A stretch of DNA of 64,000 nucleotides from Bog-756 sp963778165 (GCA_963778165.1 CAVZTE010000002.1:433066-497065), one strand, 5' to 3'; shown: positions 39,721-49,032, counted from the stretch's first letter. The notes: a model not told the origin generated them from the sequence alone. Numbers and translations are program-made.

Positions 39721-41223
39721 ATGCTCATGAACCAACAGGGTCGAATAAGCCAGAAGGTGGCGGTCGAGCGTGGTCTTCGTCGCCGCCATGTTCATGAGCA
39801 TCATGGACATCACCATCGTCAACGTCGCCTTGCCGACCATCGGGCGCGACTTCGGCGTCAGCCCGACGTCGGTCGGACACCATCTCCATCGCCTACCTGG
39901 TCAGCCTGGCCGTCTTCATTCCCGCCTCGGGATGGCTCGGTGACCGTTTCGGCGGCAAGACGGGTCCTGCTGACGGCCATCGTGGTGTTCACCGTCGGCC
40001 TCGGCCCTGTGCGGCGTGGCGTCGAGCCTCGGCCGAGCTGGTGCGCGTTCCGGATCCTCCAGGGCGTCGGCGGCGGGATGCTGGCGCCGGTCGGGATGGC
40101 CATGCTGTTCCGGGCCTTCCCTCCCGCCGAGCGGGTCCGGGCGTCGTCCATCCTGACCGTGCCCACGGCGCTCGCCCCGGCCCTCGGGCCGGTGCTCGGT
40201 GGGCTGCTGGTCACCGACCTGTCGTGGCGGTGGGTGTTCTTCGTCAACGTCCCCATCGGCATCGCGGCGCTCGTCTTCGGCCTGCTGTTCCTGCAGACCA
40301 GCGCCGAGAGCCAAGCCGGGTCGCTTCGACCTGCGCCGGGTTCGTCCTGTCCGGCGCCGGCCTGGGGTCGCTCATGTACGGCGTGTCCGAGGGGCCCCAG
40401 ACGTCGGGTGGGGCTCGGCCGGGGTGCTGGCCACCATGGTCGTCGGCGCGGTGGTCCTGTTGGTCGACCATGGTGTTCGTGGAGCTGCGCGACCGCCGCC
40501 CATGATCGCCCTGCGGCTGCTCGGCAACCGGCTGTTCCGATCGGCCAACGGCGTCCTGGTCATGAGCGGCATCGCCTTCCTCGGCACCCTGTTCGTCGTC
40601 GTCCTTGTACTTCCAGGACGGGCGGGGGCTGAGCCCGCTGGCCTCCGGGCTGCAGCACGTTCCCCGAGGCGATCGGGGTGATGGCCGGCGCCCAACTGGC
40701 CAGCCGGTTGCTGTACCCGGTCCTCGGGCCCCGGCGGGACATCACCTTCGGCCTGGTCGTCGATGGCCGGCGCCCATCGCCCTGCTGTCCCTGATGGGCG
40801 CGCACACCAGCCTGTGGTGGGTCCGGGCTGTTCCTGTTCGTCACTGGGCTTCGGGATGGCGGCAGGTGTTCGTGCCGCTCCCAGGCCGCGGCTTCGCCAC
40901 CATCTCCCCGGCGGCCACCGGCCGGGCCTCCACCCTCTTCAACACCCTGCGCCAGCTGGGCGGGGCCATCGGCGTCGCCCTGTTGACCACCGTATTGGTG
41001 CTGGTCGGCCCCACCCAGGTGGTCGCCGGCCACATCAGTGACCAACTTCACCGCCTACCACGTCACCTTTCTGGTGGCCGCGGCCATGTGCCTGGGCGGC
41101 ATCCCCTGGTCCCTGTCGATCCGTGACGCCGACGCCGCCCACACCATTCCGGGACGCCGGCCGACCGCGTCACCGGAAGCGGAGCCGGAGCCGGTGGCCC
41201 CCACCGGAGAGCTGGCCATCTGA
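39721..41223 (+). CDS. DHA2-type major facilitator drug exporter, heavily frameshifted
   Basis: EmrB/QacA-like 14-helix proton antiporter by motif, recovered piecewise. Segments include MFMSIMDITIVNVALPTIGR (helix 1 with the DHA2 motif D1), AYLVSLAVFIPASGWLGDRF (motif A), FRILQGVGGGMLAPVGMAML, PALGPVLGGLLVTDLSWRWV (motif C) and FFVNVPIGIAALVFGLLFLQ. At least eight frame changes occur in 1.5 kb, the highest density in the window. Some lie in G or C runs (39962-39964), others are not in runs. As read it cannot make a working transporter. Either this stretch is poorly sequenced or it is a pseudogene. The start is uncertain. Confidence 0.75.
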
Positions 41224-42010
41224 AGGCTGGTGGAGTGGCGGTCATTTGCTCGGCACATTGAGTCCGAAGCCATATATAGGGACACGCCATACATGGTTGG
41301 TTACCCGTAGCCGGCCCTCTCCCCCAAACACACGGCGCAGCTGATCGAGCGATCAACCTCGTTGTCACACACGGCGCAGGACCGAATCCTGCCGGTCTTC
41401 TCTCATGCCGCAGCTTCCATGTTGCAGCCCGGTAACCTAGCCCCTGTCTGCACCAACTGCGGCAACACCTACCTTCTGAACCTCAATATCCTCGGAGTTG
41501 GCGGTCTCCTCGAAATGAACGTAACCCCCAACCAAACGGGGAATGGGATGGTAAACCAGGGTCTTCCTGAGCCGATCTGAAAACTCTGCTCCAAGCGTCA
41601 GGCAGTTCCAACTAGTACCGTGACTGTGCAGTTTCAACCTTGACGGGTCAGCCTTGCGCTGTCTTTGACCACCAACTTGATGCCCTGAAGAACGAAGGCC
41701 CAGCACTCCCACTTCCGTTCTTTGGAATTTCGGCGCACCGGCAACTTCAGCCCATCATGTTCAGCCAGACGCCAACGGCCATGCCATGTTTCTGGCCGCG
41801 ACCTGGGCTCTTCATCCTGCCGAGCGGGTATTTTGGCGTTTTCGGCATGGCAGGCTTGCCAAGCCCGAAAGCACCGGTTCGCCACGATTCGAAGCCGCAC
41901 AACGACGAAAGCAAGCGAGGCCCCGAGATGAACCCGGCTCTCGGATAGTTCCTGTTGAACGGTCTGTCCTCACGCACGCATCGTTTTGCGGAGCGTTCTA
42001 TGGTCTGGCC
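41224..42010. other. Lower-GC region without a secure gene
   Basis: Nearly 800 bases with visibly lower GC than the flanks. A 72-codon plus-strand frame (41362-41580) contains CTNCGNTYLLNLNILGVGG, including a Cys-x2-Cys, and ends in a clean stop, but has no obvious ribosome site. Minus-strand frames at 41437-41900 show no family motif. It could be recently acquired or decayed DNA. Confidence 0.4.
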
Positions 42011-42353
42011 ATGACTGCCCGGGAAGAAATGGACGTTGTGTTGGACAGATGCCTTGCCGAGCTCAAAGCGACGAACGGCCGTTCCGCCCGAATTTGAGGT
42101 GGTCGGAGGCTCCGCATTCGCTGCCCTCCGAGATCTCGCTAGCCGTATCGATAGTCTCACTAGCCGTATCGACAGCGTCACTAGCCATATCGATAGTCTC
42201 ACTAGCCGTATCGACAGCGTCACTAGCCGTATCGATAGCCTCGATGACCGATTGGATGGGCTCGACTCTCCTGCGGATTCCGTCGATAGCAGTTCGGAGT
42301 TGGCTGAACTCCGACGGGAGATTAAGAAGCTCCGGAAGGCTTTGAAGAAGTAA
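42011..42353 (+). CDS. Small coiled-coil protein encoded by 21-bp repeats
   Basis: Read from ATG 42011 (MTAREEMDVVLDRCLAELKA) with one frame change near 42090 to FEVVGGSAFAALRDLASRID. The centre is a heptad array of the form SRIDSLT SRIDSVT with Ile/Leu/Val at core positions, continuing to a charged C-terminus (LAELRREIKKLRKAL). This would form a long parallel coiled coil of about 110 residues. There is no membrane segment or signal peptide. Proximity to PHA genes allows a granule-associated (phasin-like) role, but no family match was recognised. Confidence 0.65.
42138..42242 (+). repeat. 21-bp tandem repeat encoding coiled-coil heptads
   Basis: Five copies of a 21-base unit close to CTAGCCGTATCGATAGTCTC run in tandem. 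They alternate between an ATAG.CT and an ACAG.GT version, giving a 42-base higher-order period. Each unit encodes one heptad, so unit gain or loss would change coiled-coil length by exactly one heptad. Confidence 0.9.
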
Positions 42354-42619
42354 GCAGGTCTACCGCAGAGTTTTTATGCCGCAACCACGCGGCTCAGTGC
42401 GGAACCCGGTTCCCGCCTGATGATTGAGTACCGGTTCCCACGGCACTCGGACCCCGTTCTCAGCGGTTCCGAGACTGGCTTTGCGAGTCCTGACCTGCAC
42501 TCAAGGGGTGCTGCTCCAATCGGTCCGGGACGGTTTCGAGTGGGATGCCCAGAAGGACGGCCTGGAGAAATCGGGAACCGTCGTAGATCCTGACAGCGCC
42601 GAGCCAGCACCCGAGTCGG

Positions 42620-43278
42620 TCAGAACTCCATCTCGAGCTCTTCGACGTCGTCGGCCTCCTTGGCGGCCTCGGCCGTCCACTCCACCAGCTCGGGGAGGGC
42701 CAGGATCGTGTCGAGGTACGACGAGGCCACGGCGCCCGAGCTTGATGTCGTAGGTCCGGAACCTGGTGCACACCGGGGCGAACATGGCGTCGGCCACGTT
42801 GGGGGTGGCCCCGAACAGGAAGGGACCGTCGGTGGCGGCCAGGCATTCGTTCCAGATGGCTTCGATCCGGTCGATGTCAGCCTGGGCCCCGGCCCACACC
42901 GGAAACTCCGGGGTGCCGTCCCTTGATGTTCATGGGGAGCGACGACCGCAGGTTGGCGAAGCCGGAGTGGATCTCACCCGACACCGACCGGCACAGGGCC
43001 CGGGTGGCCTGGTCGTCGGGGAACAGGCCACGTTCGGGAACGAGCTCATGGAGGTACTCGGCGATGGCCAGGGTGTCCCAGACCCGCACGTCCCCGTGGC
43101 TGAGCCGGGGAACCAGAAATGACGGGGAGAGCAGCAACAGCTCGGCCCGGGCACCTGGGTCCTGGCTGTCGACGGTCTCTACGGTGAAGTCGAGTCCGGC
43201 GAACCGGCACAAGAGCCAGCCCCGGAGCGACCACGCCCCGTAATTGCGGCTGTTGATGGTCAGGACTGCCTGGGCCAC
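42620..43278 (-). CDS. Glutathione S-transferase-like protein, two frameshifts
   Basis: A GTG start at 43278 behind GGAGG leads to a thioredoxin-fold N-terminal domain: AVLTINSRNYGAWSLRGWLL with the catalytic-type Ser/Tyr region, PSFLVPRLSHGDVRVWDTLA and IAEYLHELVPERGLFP. After frame changes near 42915 and 42740 come the all-helical C-terminal domain residues IDRIEAIWNECLAATDGPFL, FGATPNVADAMFAPVCTRF and YLDTILALPELVEWTAEA. Layout resembles bacterial GSTs of the maleylacetoacetate isomerase-like or YfcF type. Actinobacteria use mycothiol mostly, so the thiol partner is uncertain. Confidence 0.85.
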
Positions 43279-43443
43279 GGCTGACTCCTCCGACGCGGGG
43301 TCTGGGCTCTGCCCCGGCGCCCTGGGGGGAGAGGACGCTCGGGAACCGCGCTGCGTGGTCATCAAATTAGGGCACCGGGGTCCGACGCACCAGTACCAAC
43401 CGGAGTTCACCGAGGAGGTCCGCGCTGAGGGCAGCCCGAGCTG

Positions 43444-43737
43444 TCAGGCCTTCTTGGTCACCACCGTGGCGGCAGGGGCGGGGGTCGAGATGTCCACCAG
43501 TCCGGAGACAAAGGCGTGCTGGGCGGCCAGCAGCCGGTCGGCGAAGGAGAAGGTGGTCTCGACGGTCTCGCTGGGGGTGGGCAGCTTGTCGGCGAAGGGG
43601 ATGCGGGCCAGGTCCGGGCGAACGGTGTCGAAGGCGGAGGAGGTGGAGCGCAGGGCGCCCAGCGTCCAGTTCTGGCTGGTCTCGACGACCTTGAGCACGC
43701 CGTCTTGCACCTTGCCGGTGACCTCGAGTGCATTCAT
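43444..43737 (-). CDS. Phasin-like granule-associated protein
   Basis: A 97-residue mostly helical protein: MNALEVTGKVQDGVLKVVET, then SQNWTLGALRSTSSAFDTVR and TPSETVETTFSFADRLLAAQ followed by HAFVSGLVDI and an Ala/Lys tail. Size, lack of membrane segments and the recurring amphipathic helix with Gln/Ala resemble phasins that coat PHA granules. Neighbouring PHA synthase and acyl-CoA ligase genes support this. A second in-frame ATG lies 15 bases upstream; 43737 is preferred because of AGAGGA spacing. No family match is certain. Confidence 0.65.
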   Translation of the reverse strand: MNALEVTGKVQDGVLKVVETSQNWTLGALRSTSSAFDTVRPDLARIPFADKLPTPSETVETTFSFADRLLAAQHAFVSGLVDISTPAPAATVVTKKA

Positions 43738-43767
43738 GGTGGGTCCTCTCATGGGATTGTTGGGGGT

Positions 43768-43801
43768 GTGCTTACTTTACCAAGCACCACGAAATTAGCA
43801 A
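43768..43801 (-). promoter_or_regulatory. Promoter and palindromic operator of the phasin-like gene
   Basis: On the minus strand TTGCTA (43801-43796), a 16-base spacer and TAAAGT (43779-43774) precede the start by about 35 bases. The palindrome GTGCTT-N8-AAGCAC (43768-43787) spans the -10 box, so a repressor would block this promoter. The divergent XRE regulator near the PHA synthase is a candidate, by analogy with PhaR control of phasins. Confidence 0.5.
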
Positions 43802-43892
43802 GTCAACGGCCAGCCCCGTCTGAACCTCCGCAATCGCTCGGTCGAGCTGGACCAGTAGCCAGGGAGTTGACGGCCCTTCATTGAGATGGAGC

Positions 43893-45491
43893 TCACTCCG
43901 GAAAGCGGGCCCGCAGTACCTTCTTGTCGAACTTGCCCACCGAGGTCTTGGGCACGCTGTCGATGACTTCCACCCGCTCCGGGAGTTGCCACCGGGCGAA
44001 CCCATGGGCCGCCAGGTGGTCACGCACGTGCTCGACGCCGACGACCACACCCGGCTTGACCACCACGCAGACCAGGGGGCGCTCCTGCCACTTGGGGTCG
44101 GGGATGGCGATCACCGCGGCTTCGGCCACCCCGTCCATCTGCATCACGCTGGCCTCCATGTCCACCGAGGAGATCCACTCACCGCCGGACTTGATGAGGT
44201 CCTTGGTCCGATCGGCGATCACGAAGTAGCCGTCGGGCGAGGAAGTGGCCACATCGCCGGTCCGGAACCAGCCGTCGGGGGTGAAGGCCTCCTCGCCCAG
44301 CCCGTGCAGGTACCCGTCGACCACCCACGGGCCGCGGACACAGAGGTCGCCCATGGACTCGTCGTCCCTCGGCACCTCGACCCCGTGGTCGTCCCGCACG
44401 CTGACTTCGATCCCGGGCAGCGGTAGGCCGGCCTTGGTGCGGGCGGCCTCGGTCACCCGGTCCTCGGGCCAGTCCCGCATGTGCTCCTGGGGCCAGGCCA
44501 TGGAGGCCAGTGGCGATGTCTCGGTCATCCCCCAGGCCTGGATGATCCGCAGCCCGAACTCGGCCTGGTACCGCTCGATGAGAGACCGTGGTGGTTGCGC
44601 CCCGCCGCACACGATGTGACGAAGGTGGGGGAGCCCATCCTCCCGCTTGGCCAACTCGTCGGCCACCCCCAGCCACACCGAGGGCACCCCGGCGGCCACG
44701 GTGATCCGCTCGTCGGCCAACAGGTCGATGAACGACGGCGGGTCCAGGGCCCCGGCGAAGAACACCTGCTTGGCCCCGACCGCGGTGGCGGCGTAGGGCA
44801 TGCCCCAGGCGTTGGCATGGAACATGGGCACCTGGGGGAGGACGGCATCACCGGGCCCGATGGACATGGCCGCGTGCGAGGTGCAGGCCAGGGCGTGGAG
44901 GAAGGTCGAACGGTGGGTGTAGAGGGCTCCCTTGGGTCGGCCGGTGGTGCCCGAGGTGTAACAGAGCCCCATGGGCCGTCGCTCGTCGATGTCCCGGCGG
45001 GGGTACTCGGCGGGCTGGTCGGCCAGGAGGTCCTCGTAGGCGATGACCCCGGGGATCGACGTGTCGGGCACCTCGGGCCCCAGCACGATGACGTGGTCGA
45101 GGGGCGGCAGATGCGCCAACGCCTCCTCCAACAGCGGGAGCAGGTCCGGGTCGACCAGCACCGCCCGGTCGCCGGCGTCGCCGATGATGAAGGCCAGATC
45201 CTCGGCTGACAGACGAAGATTGAGCGTGTGGAGTACCCGCCCGGTGCAGGGCACGGCGAAGTACGCCTCGAGGTGGCGGGCGCTGTTCCAGGCCAGGGTG
45301 CCCACCGTGGCGTCGCTCTCCAGCCCGAGGTGGTCGAGGGCGCGCATGAGCTGGCGGGTCCGGGCCCCGAACTCTGTGTAGGTGTGGCGCTCGACCTCGC
45401 CCGTCGGCGAGCGGCTGACCAGCTCGCCATGGGGAGCGTGCACCGGCGCGTTCTCGAACAACAGCCAGGCGTTGAGCGGGGTCTCCATCAT
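43893..45491 (-). CDS. Acyl-CoA synthetase (AMP-dependent ligase, medium/long-chain type)
   Basis: ANL-superfamily enzyme that adenylates a fatty acid and transfers it to CoA. The 532-residue intact frame has the P-loop-like motif CYTSGTTGRPKGALYTHRST, the A5 region QAWGMTETSPLASM, the hinge-region GWFRTGDVATSSPDGYFVIA and DRTKDLIKSGGEWISSVDME, and the C-terminal catalytic Lys in VPKTSVGKFDKKVLRARF. This resembles DmdB/AlkK-like ligases. It starts at paired ATGs (45491/45488). It lies 31 bases after the PHA synthase, so it is probably in one leftward transcript and could feed acyl-CoA to PHA synthesis or beta-oxidation. Confidence 0.94.
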   Translation of the reverse strand: MMETPLNAWLLFENAPVHAPHGELVSRSPTGEVERHTYTEFGARTRQLMRALDHLGLESDATVGTLAWNSARHLEAYFAVPCTGRVLHTLNLRLSAEDLAFIIGDAGDRAVLVDPDLLPLLEEALAHLPPLDHVIVLGPEVPDTSIPGVIAYEDLLADQPAEYPRRDIDERRPMGLCYTSGTTGRPKGALYTHRSTFLHALACTSHAAMSIGPGDAVLPQVPMFHANAWGMPYAATAVGAKQVFFAGALDPPSFIDLLADERITVAAGVPSVWLGVADELAKREDGLPHLRHIVCGGAQPPRSLIERYQAEFGLRIIQAWGMTETSPLASMAWPQEHMRDWPEDRVTEAARTKAGLPLPGIEVSVRDDHGVEVPRDDESMGDLCVRGPWVVDGYLHGLGEEAFTPDGWFRTGDVATSSPDGYFVIADRTKDLIKSGGEWISSVDMEASVMQMDGVAEAAVIAIPDPKWQERPLVCVVVKPGVVVGVEHVRDHLAAHGFARWQLPERVEVIDSVPKTSVGKFDKKVLRARFPE

Positions 45492-45522
45492 CGCCCCATC
45501 CTCCCCCGATCCCGCCCGGTGA

Positions 45523-47307
45523 TCACGGAGCCAGGACGTACTCGCCGGGGGCGGCGTAGAGCACCGGGTGACAGGGATGGCCCAGTTGAGCGGGGGCCGG
45601 GCGAAGGTCACCCGAGCGTTCCGACTCCCACCGGGCCCACGGCTCCCACCACGAGCCAGGGAGAGTCTCCGCTCCGGTCAGCCAGCGCTCGGGGTCGGAG
45701 TCCAGCGCCGGGCCCACCGACACGCTCATCTTGGGGTTCCCCGGGGGATTGACCAGACTCTGGATGTGTCCCGAGGTGGACAGGGCGAACTGGCTGTCGC
45801 CGCCCAGTAGCCCGGTGGTGGCATAGCAGGCCTTCCAGGCGGTGAGATGGTCGGTCCGGGCGCCGACGACGAAGGTGTCGCAGCTCACCTTGCCCAGGTC
45901 GACCTGGGTGCCCAGGACGGTCCGTTCCCCCTTGGCCAGGGTGTTGTGCTCGAAGATGTCCAGGAAGTCGAGGTGGAGGCCGGCCGGCAGGCGGGTGGGG
46001 TCGGCGTTCCACGACAGGACGTCGAAGGCCGGGGGCTGCTCGCCCAACAGGTTGGACCGGACCCAGTAGTTCCAGATGAGGTCGTTGGGCCGGAGCAGGC
46101 AGAAGATGGCTTCGGACTCGTGGGCCGGCAGGACCCCCCGACGCTGGGCTGCAGCCCGGGCGTTGCCCACGATGGTGGGGCTCCCGAACATGCCGATCAT
46201 GGTCGGCACCGAGAAGTCCAGCAGGGTGACGGCGAAGGTGGCGCAGTTGATCAGGGGGTCGCTGAGGGCGGCCAACCGGCCCAGGAGGGCGGCGGTGGTG
46301 ATGCCCCCGGCACACAGGGAGATGGTGTTGACCTGTTCGGTGCCGGCGATCAGGGCTGCGGCCCGCATGGCCTCTTCCACCCCGGCCACGTAGGTGTCGA
46401 GGTCCCAGTCCCGGTGTTCGGCGGTGGGATTGCGCCAGCTGATCACGAACATCTGGAGCCCCTGGGAGAGCGAGTACTCGACCAGGCTCCGACCCGGGGC
46501 CATGTCCATGAAGTAGTACTTGTTGATCTGCGGGGGGACCAGGACCACCGGGGTGGTCCGCACCACGTCGGTGGACGGCTGGTACTGCAGGAGCTCGCAG
46601 ACCTCGTTGCGGAAAACGACAGCTCCCGGGGTCACCCCGACGTCCCGCCCCACCTGGTGGGCATCGGGGTCGGCGGTGCGGGGCAGTCCCTTGTGGGTCC
46701 GGAAGTCACGGCCGATGTTGGCGGCGCCGGCCAGCACGGAGCGCCCGCCGGTGTCAAAGGCCCGGGACAGGGCCTCGGGGTTGAGCAACAGGGCGTTGCT
46801 GGGAGCCAGCGCCGAGGTCAGCAGATTGGCCGCCAAGCGGCCCCGCTCCTTGGTGCGCCAGTCGACGGTCGAGGCCTCCACCAGGGTCAGGGGGATCCGG
46901 GACCAGGCCAGGTAGGACTGGCCCAGGCGGCGGAAGGCGAAGTTGTCCCGCCAGGCCCGGTGGGCGAAGCGCCAGTCCTTGGGCTCGGGGGCGATGGCCG
47001 ACTTGCCGATGGTGATCTTGGCCAGGTCGGCGCCCAGGGTGGCGGCAGTGCGGGGCAGCTCACGGGCCGGGATGCGCACGCCCACCCGGACGGCCGCGTC
47101 CACCAGCCCCAGGGGGTCCACCTTCCGGAGCACCCGGCCCACCAACGCCGTGCCGGGACCCGCTTTCGTACTGGCGATCCTGCTCACAACCCTCCGCGCC
47201 CCGACATCTTGCCCGCTAGTGGACGATCCGACGACGGTCTGGGACTCAGTGAACCACAGGTCCCGGGGTGGGCGGAGGGGATTTACGTCAATGCTGTGTG
47301 AACTCAT
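45523..47307 (-). CDS. phaC: Poly(3-hydroxyalkanoate) synthase
   Basis: Polymerises hydroxyacyl-CoA into PHA at granule surfaces. The 594-residue protein is full size for the class I/II group. The N-terminal PhaC domain contains RDWRFAHRAWRDN-like residues (DWRFAHRAWRDNFAFRRLGQ). The lipase-like box is NTISLCAGGITTAALLG, with the nucleophilic Cys in L-C-A-G-G. Later landmarks are RPNDLIWNYWVRSNLLGEQP, DLGKVSCDTFVVGARTDHLT with the catalytic Asp, and STSGHIQSLVNPPGNPK with the His. ATG 47307 has GAGGAG about 12 bases upstream. It is divergent from an XRE regulator and precedes the acyl-CoA ligase. Confidence 0.95.
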   Translation of the reverse strand: MSSHSIDVNPLRPPRDLWFTESQTVVGSSTSGQDVGARRVVSRIASTKAGPGTALVGRVLRKVDPLGLVDAAVRVGVRIPARELPRTAATLGADLAKITIGKSAIAPEPKDWRFAHRAWRDNFAFRRLGQSYLAWSRIPLTLVEASTVDWRTKERGRLAANLLTSALAPSNALLLNPEALSRAFDTGGRSVLAGAANIGRDFRTHKGLPRTADPDAHQVGRDVGVTPGAVVFRNEVCELLQYQPSTDVVRTTPVVLVPPQINKYYFMDMAPGRSLVEYSLSQGLQMFVISWRNPTAEHRDWDLDTYVAGVEEAMRAAALIAGTEQVNTISLCAGGITTAALLGRLAALSDPLINCATFAVTLLDFSVPTMIGMFGSPTIVGNARAAAQRRGVLPAHESEAIFCLLRPNDLIWNYWVRSNLLGEQPPAFDVLSWNADPTRLPAGLHLDFLDIFEHNTLAKGERTVLGTQVDLGKVSCDTFVVGARTDHLTAWKACYATTGLLGGDSQFALSTSGHIQSLVNPPGNPKMSVSVGPALDSDPERWLTGAETLPGSWWEPWARWESERSGDLRPAPAQLGHPCHPVLYAAPGEYVLAP

Positions 47308-47383
47308 GTGAGGGCAGAACTCCTCTGGGGGATAGAGCCTGTTCCGGGAGGCGCCCCGCTCGGGCGGCAGGAACAGCACTAGG

Positions 47384-47389
47384 TACAGT
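47384..47389 (+). promoter_or_regulatory. -10 box of a leaderless XRE gene, within a small palindrome
   Basis: TACAGT lies five bases before the ATG at 47395 and no ribosome site is present, implying a leaderless mRNA. The surrounding GCACT-N6-AGTGC (47377-47392) is palindromic and may be an autoregulatory operator. The core GGTACAGT resembles GGTAAAGT in the phasin-gene operator. Confidence 0.5.
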
Positions 47390-47394
47390 GCGCT

Positions 47395-47817
47395 ATGCCC
47401 GGTAACGAGCCTTGGGACACATTTGGCGGCTATCTACGCAGCCAGCGTCAGCTGGCCCAGCTCAGTCTGCGCCAGCTGGCCGAGCTGACCAAGGTGTCCA
47501 ACCCGTACCTCAGCCAGATCGAGCGGGGGCTCCACCAGCCGTCGATCAGCGTGATCAAGTCCTTGGCCGAGGCCCTCAACCTTTCGGTGGGGGACCTGTT
47601 GGCCCATGCCGCCGACATCGTGACCGGCGAGGAGGCACCGTCGACGACCGAGGCCTCCATCCGTCGGGACCCCCGGCTCGACCAGGGCCAGAAGCGGGCC
47701 CTGCTGGCTGTCTACCGCTCGATGGCCTCGGAGCCGGCTGGCTCGGCTGACCAAACGGATGAGGGCGAGAAGGCAGAGGGCACCGACTCAGCCGCCGGCT
47801 CTCGCAGCACCGACTGA
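47395..47817 (+). CDS. XRE-family regulator divergent from PHA synthase
   Basis: A 140-residue protein with an N-terminal Cro/C1 domain: GGYLRSQRQLAQLSLRQLAE, then LTKVSNPYLSQIERGLHQPS and VIKSLAEALNLSVGDLLAHA. A charged C-terminal tail contains RRDPRLDQGQKRALLAVYRS, a segment seen in actinobacterial regulators next to phaC. It is probably a repressor that senses PHA or granule state and controls phaC and phasin genes. It is leaderless (see the -10 box at 47384-47389) and its stop is 15 bases from the convergent AAA ATPase gene end. Confidence 0.88.
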   Translation: MPGNEPWDTFGGYLRSQRQLAQLSLRQLAELTKVSNPYLSQIERGLHQPSISVIKSLAEALNLSVGDLLAHAADIVTGEEAPSTTEASIRRDPRLDQGQKRALLAVYRSMASEPAGSADQTDEGEKAEGTDSAAGSRSTD

Positions 47818-47832
47818 ACGGACCGTCGGCGT

Positions 47833-49026
47833 TCAACGATCGGGTTTCGGCGAGCGGAAGTCGGGGATCCAGCGCCGCATGAAGGTGTCGAACATGGGCA
47901 CCGTGAACTCGATCTCGCCCCAACGCGGTGAGTAGCACAGAGCTTTCTTCAACAGGCCGTCGCGGACGGGTCCGAGGGCGGTGGCCCGCTTGCCCAACAG
48001 TTCTGCCACGTCCACGGACCGGACCGGTCCGGGTCCCAGTTCGGCCATGGCCCGCAGGTAGGCGCGCTCGGGGTCGCTGGTGCGACCGGTCCGTACCCGG
48101 AAGAATCCGTCGTCGAGCTCGGCGGTGGCCACCGGGATGCACCGGTTCACGTCGTCGAGGGTGATCCAGTCCGGACCGTCGGCCACATCCCAGGCCTGCT
48201 TGCCGAACTCCTGCAGGAAGTAGGGATAGCCCCGGGTGACTTCGATGACCCGCTCGAGGGCCGCAGGAGCCCACGAGACTCCTTCGTCGGTCGCCGGTAC
48301 CTCCAAGGCTTCGGCGGCCTGGTCTCCGGTAAGCGAGTCGATGACCGGAAAGGTGAACACCCGTTCGGCGTAGGACTTGGCTTCGCCGGTGAGAGAAGCC
48401 AACGAAGGGAGACCGGCGCCGGCCACCGTGATGGGCAGGGCCAACTGGGTGGCCCGGTGGACACCCATGACCAAGGCCTCGAGGACCTCGAGCTTGACGT
48501 AGTGCAGCTCGTCGATGGTGATCAGCACCCCCGTGCCGTGGTCGCGGGCGACTTCTCCCAACTCGATGAAGAGCCCGGCCAGGTCGGTGGCCAGATCGCC
48601 GGAGTCGGCGGGTCCGTTGACGGCCTCCACGTCGATACTGAGCTCTGGTCCGTTGGGGAGGCGGATGCTGAAGGCCTTCAGAATTCCGAGAGCCCGTCGC
48701 ACCCGTTCGCCGATGCGGCGCCGGGCGTCCATCGACAGCAGCACCCGACGGAACGCCGCCGCCAGTCGACCCGGGAGGTCACCGTCCTCGGACACCTCGA
48801 TGTGCTCGTGGAAGTAGCCCCGGGCATCGGCCAGATGCTCGAACTCGTTGAGGAGCACGGTCTTGCCCACTCCTCGCAGGCCGGTGAGCATCTCGCTGCG
48901 CCCATCGCGGCCCAGGAGCAGGCGCTGCAGGGAGATGTCCATGGCCTCGATCTCTCGCTCCCGCCCGACCAGGGCCGGTGGACGGGTACCGGCCCCCGGG
49001 CTGTAGGGGTTCCTGACCGGGTCCAT
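47833..49026 (-). CDS. AAA/STAND-like ATPase
   Basis: A 397-residue P-loop ATPase of the archaeal/bacterial ORC-like group. It begins RNPYSPGAGTRPPALVGRER. Walker A is TGLRGVGKTVLLNEF, Walker B with sensor is GVLITIDELHY, and a sensor-1-like ITVAGAGLPSLASL follows. The C-terminal helical lid contains RGYPYFLQEFGKQAWDVADG and a winged-helix-like end (LRAMAELGPGPVRSVDVAEL). Such proteins are common orphan ATPases with unclear partners. ATG 49026 is six bases after a TATACT box and lacks a ribosome site, so translation is probably leaderless. The gene is intact. Confidence 0.88.
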   Translation of the reverse strand: MDPVRNPYSPGAGTRPPALVGREREIEAMDISLQRLLLGRDGRSEMLTGLRGVGKTVLLNEFEHLADARGYFHEHIEVSEDGDLPGRLAAAFRRVLLSMDARRRIGERVRRALGILKAFSIRLPNGPELSIDVEAVNGPADSGDLATDLAGLFIELGEVARDHGTGVLITIDELHYVKLEVLEALVMGVHRATQLALPITVAGAGLPSLASLTGEAKSYAERVFTFPVIDSLTGDQAAEALEVPATDEGVSWAPAALERVIEVTRGYPYFLQEFGKQAWDVADGPDWITLDDVNRCIPVATAELDDGFFRVRTGRTSDPERAYLRAMAELGPGPVRSVDVAELLGKRATALGPVRDGLLKKALCYSPRWGEIEFTVPMFDTFMRRWIPDFRSPKPDR

Positions 49027-49032
49027 GTCAGA

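Noticed and set aside
42138..42242. CRISPR-like or origin iteron array
   Set aside because: The 21-bp units are contiguous, in frame, and encode regular heptads; no replication gene or DnaA boxes are near.
45847..47301. Plus-strand 484-codon open frame opposite phaC
   Set aside because: It is an antisense shadow of the PHA synthase with Gly/Val/Gln bias and no family motif.
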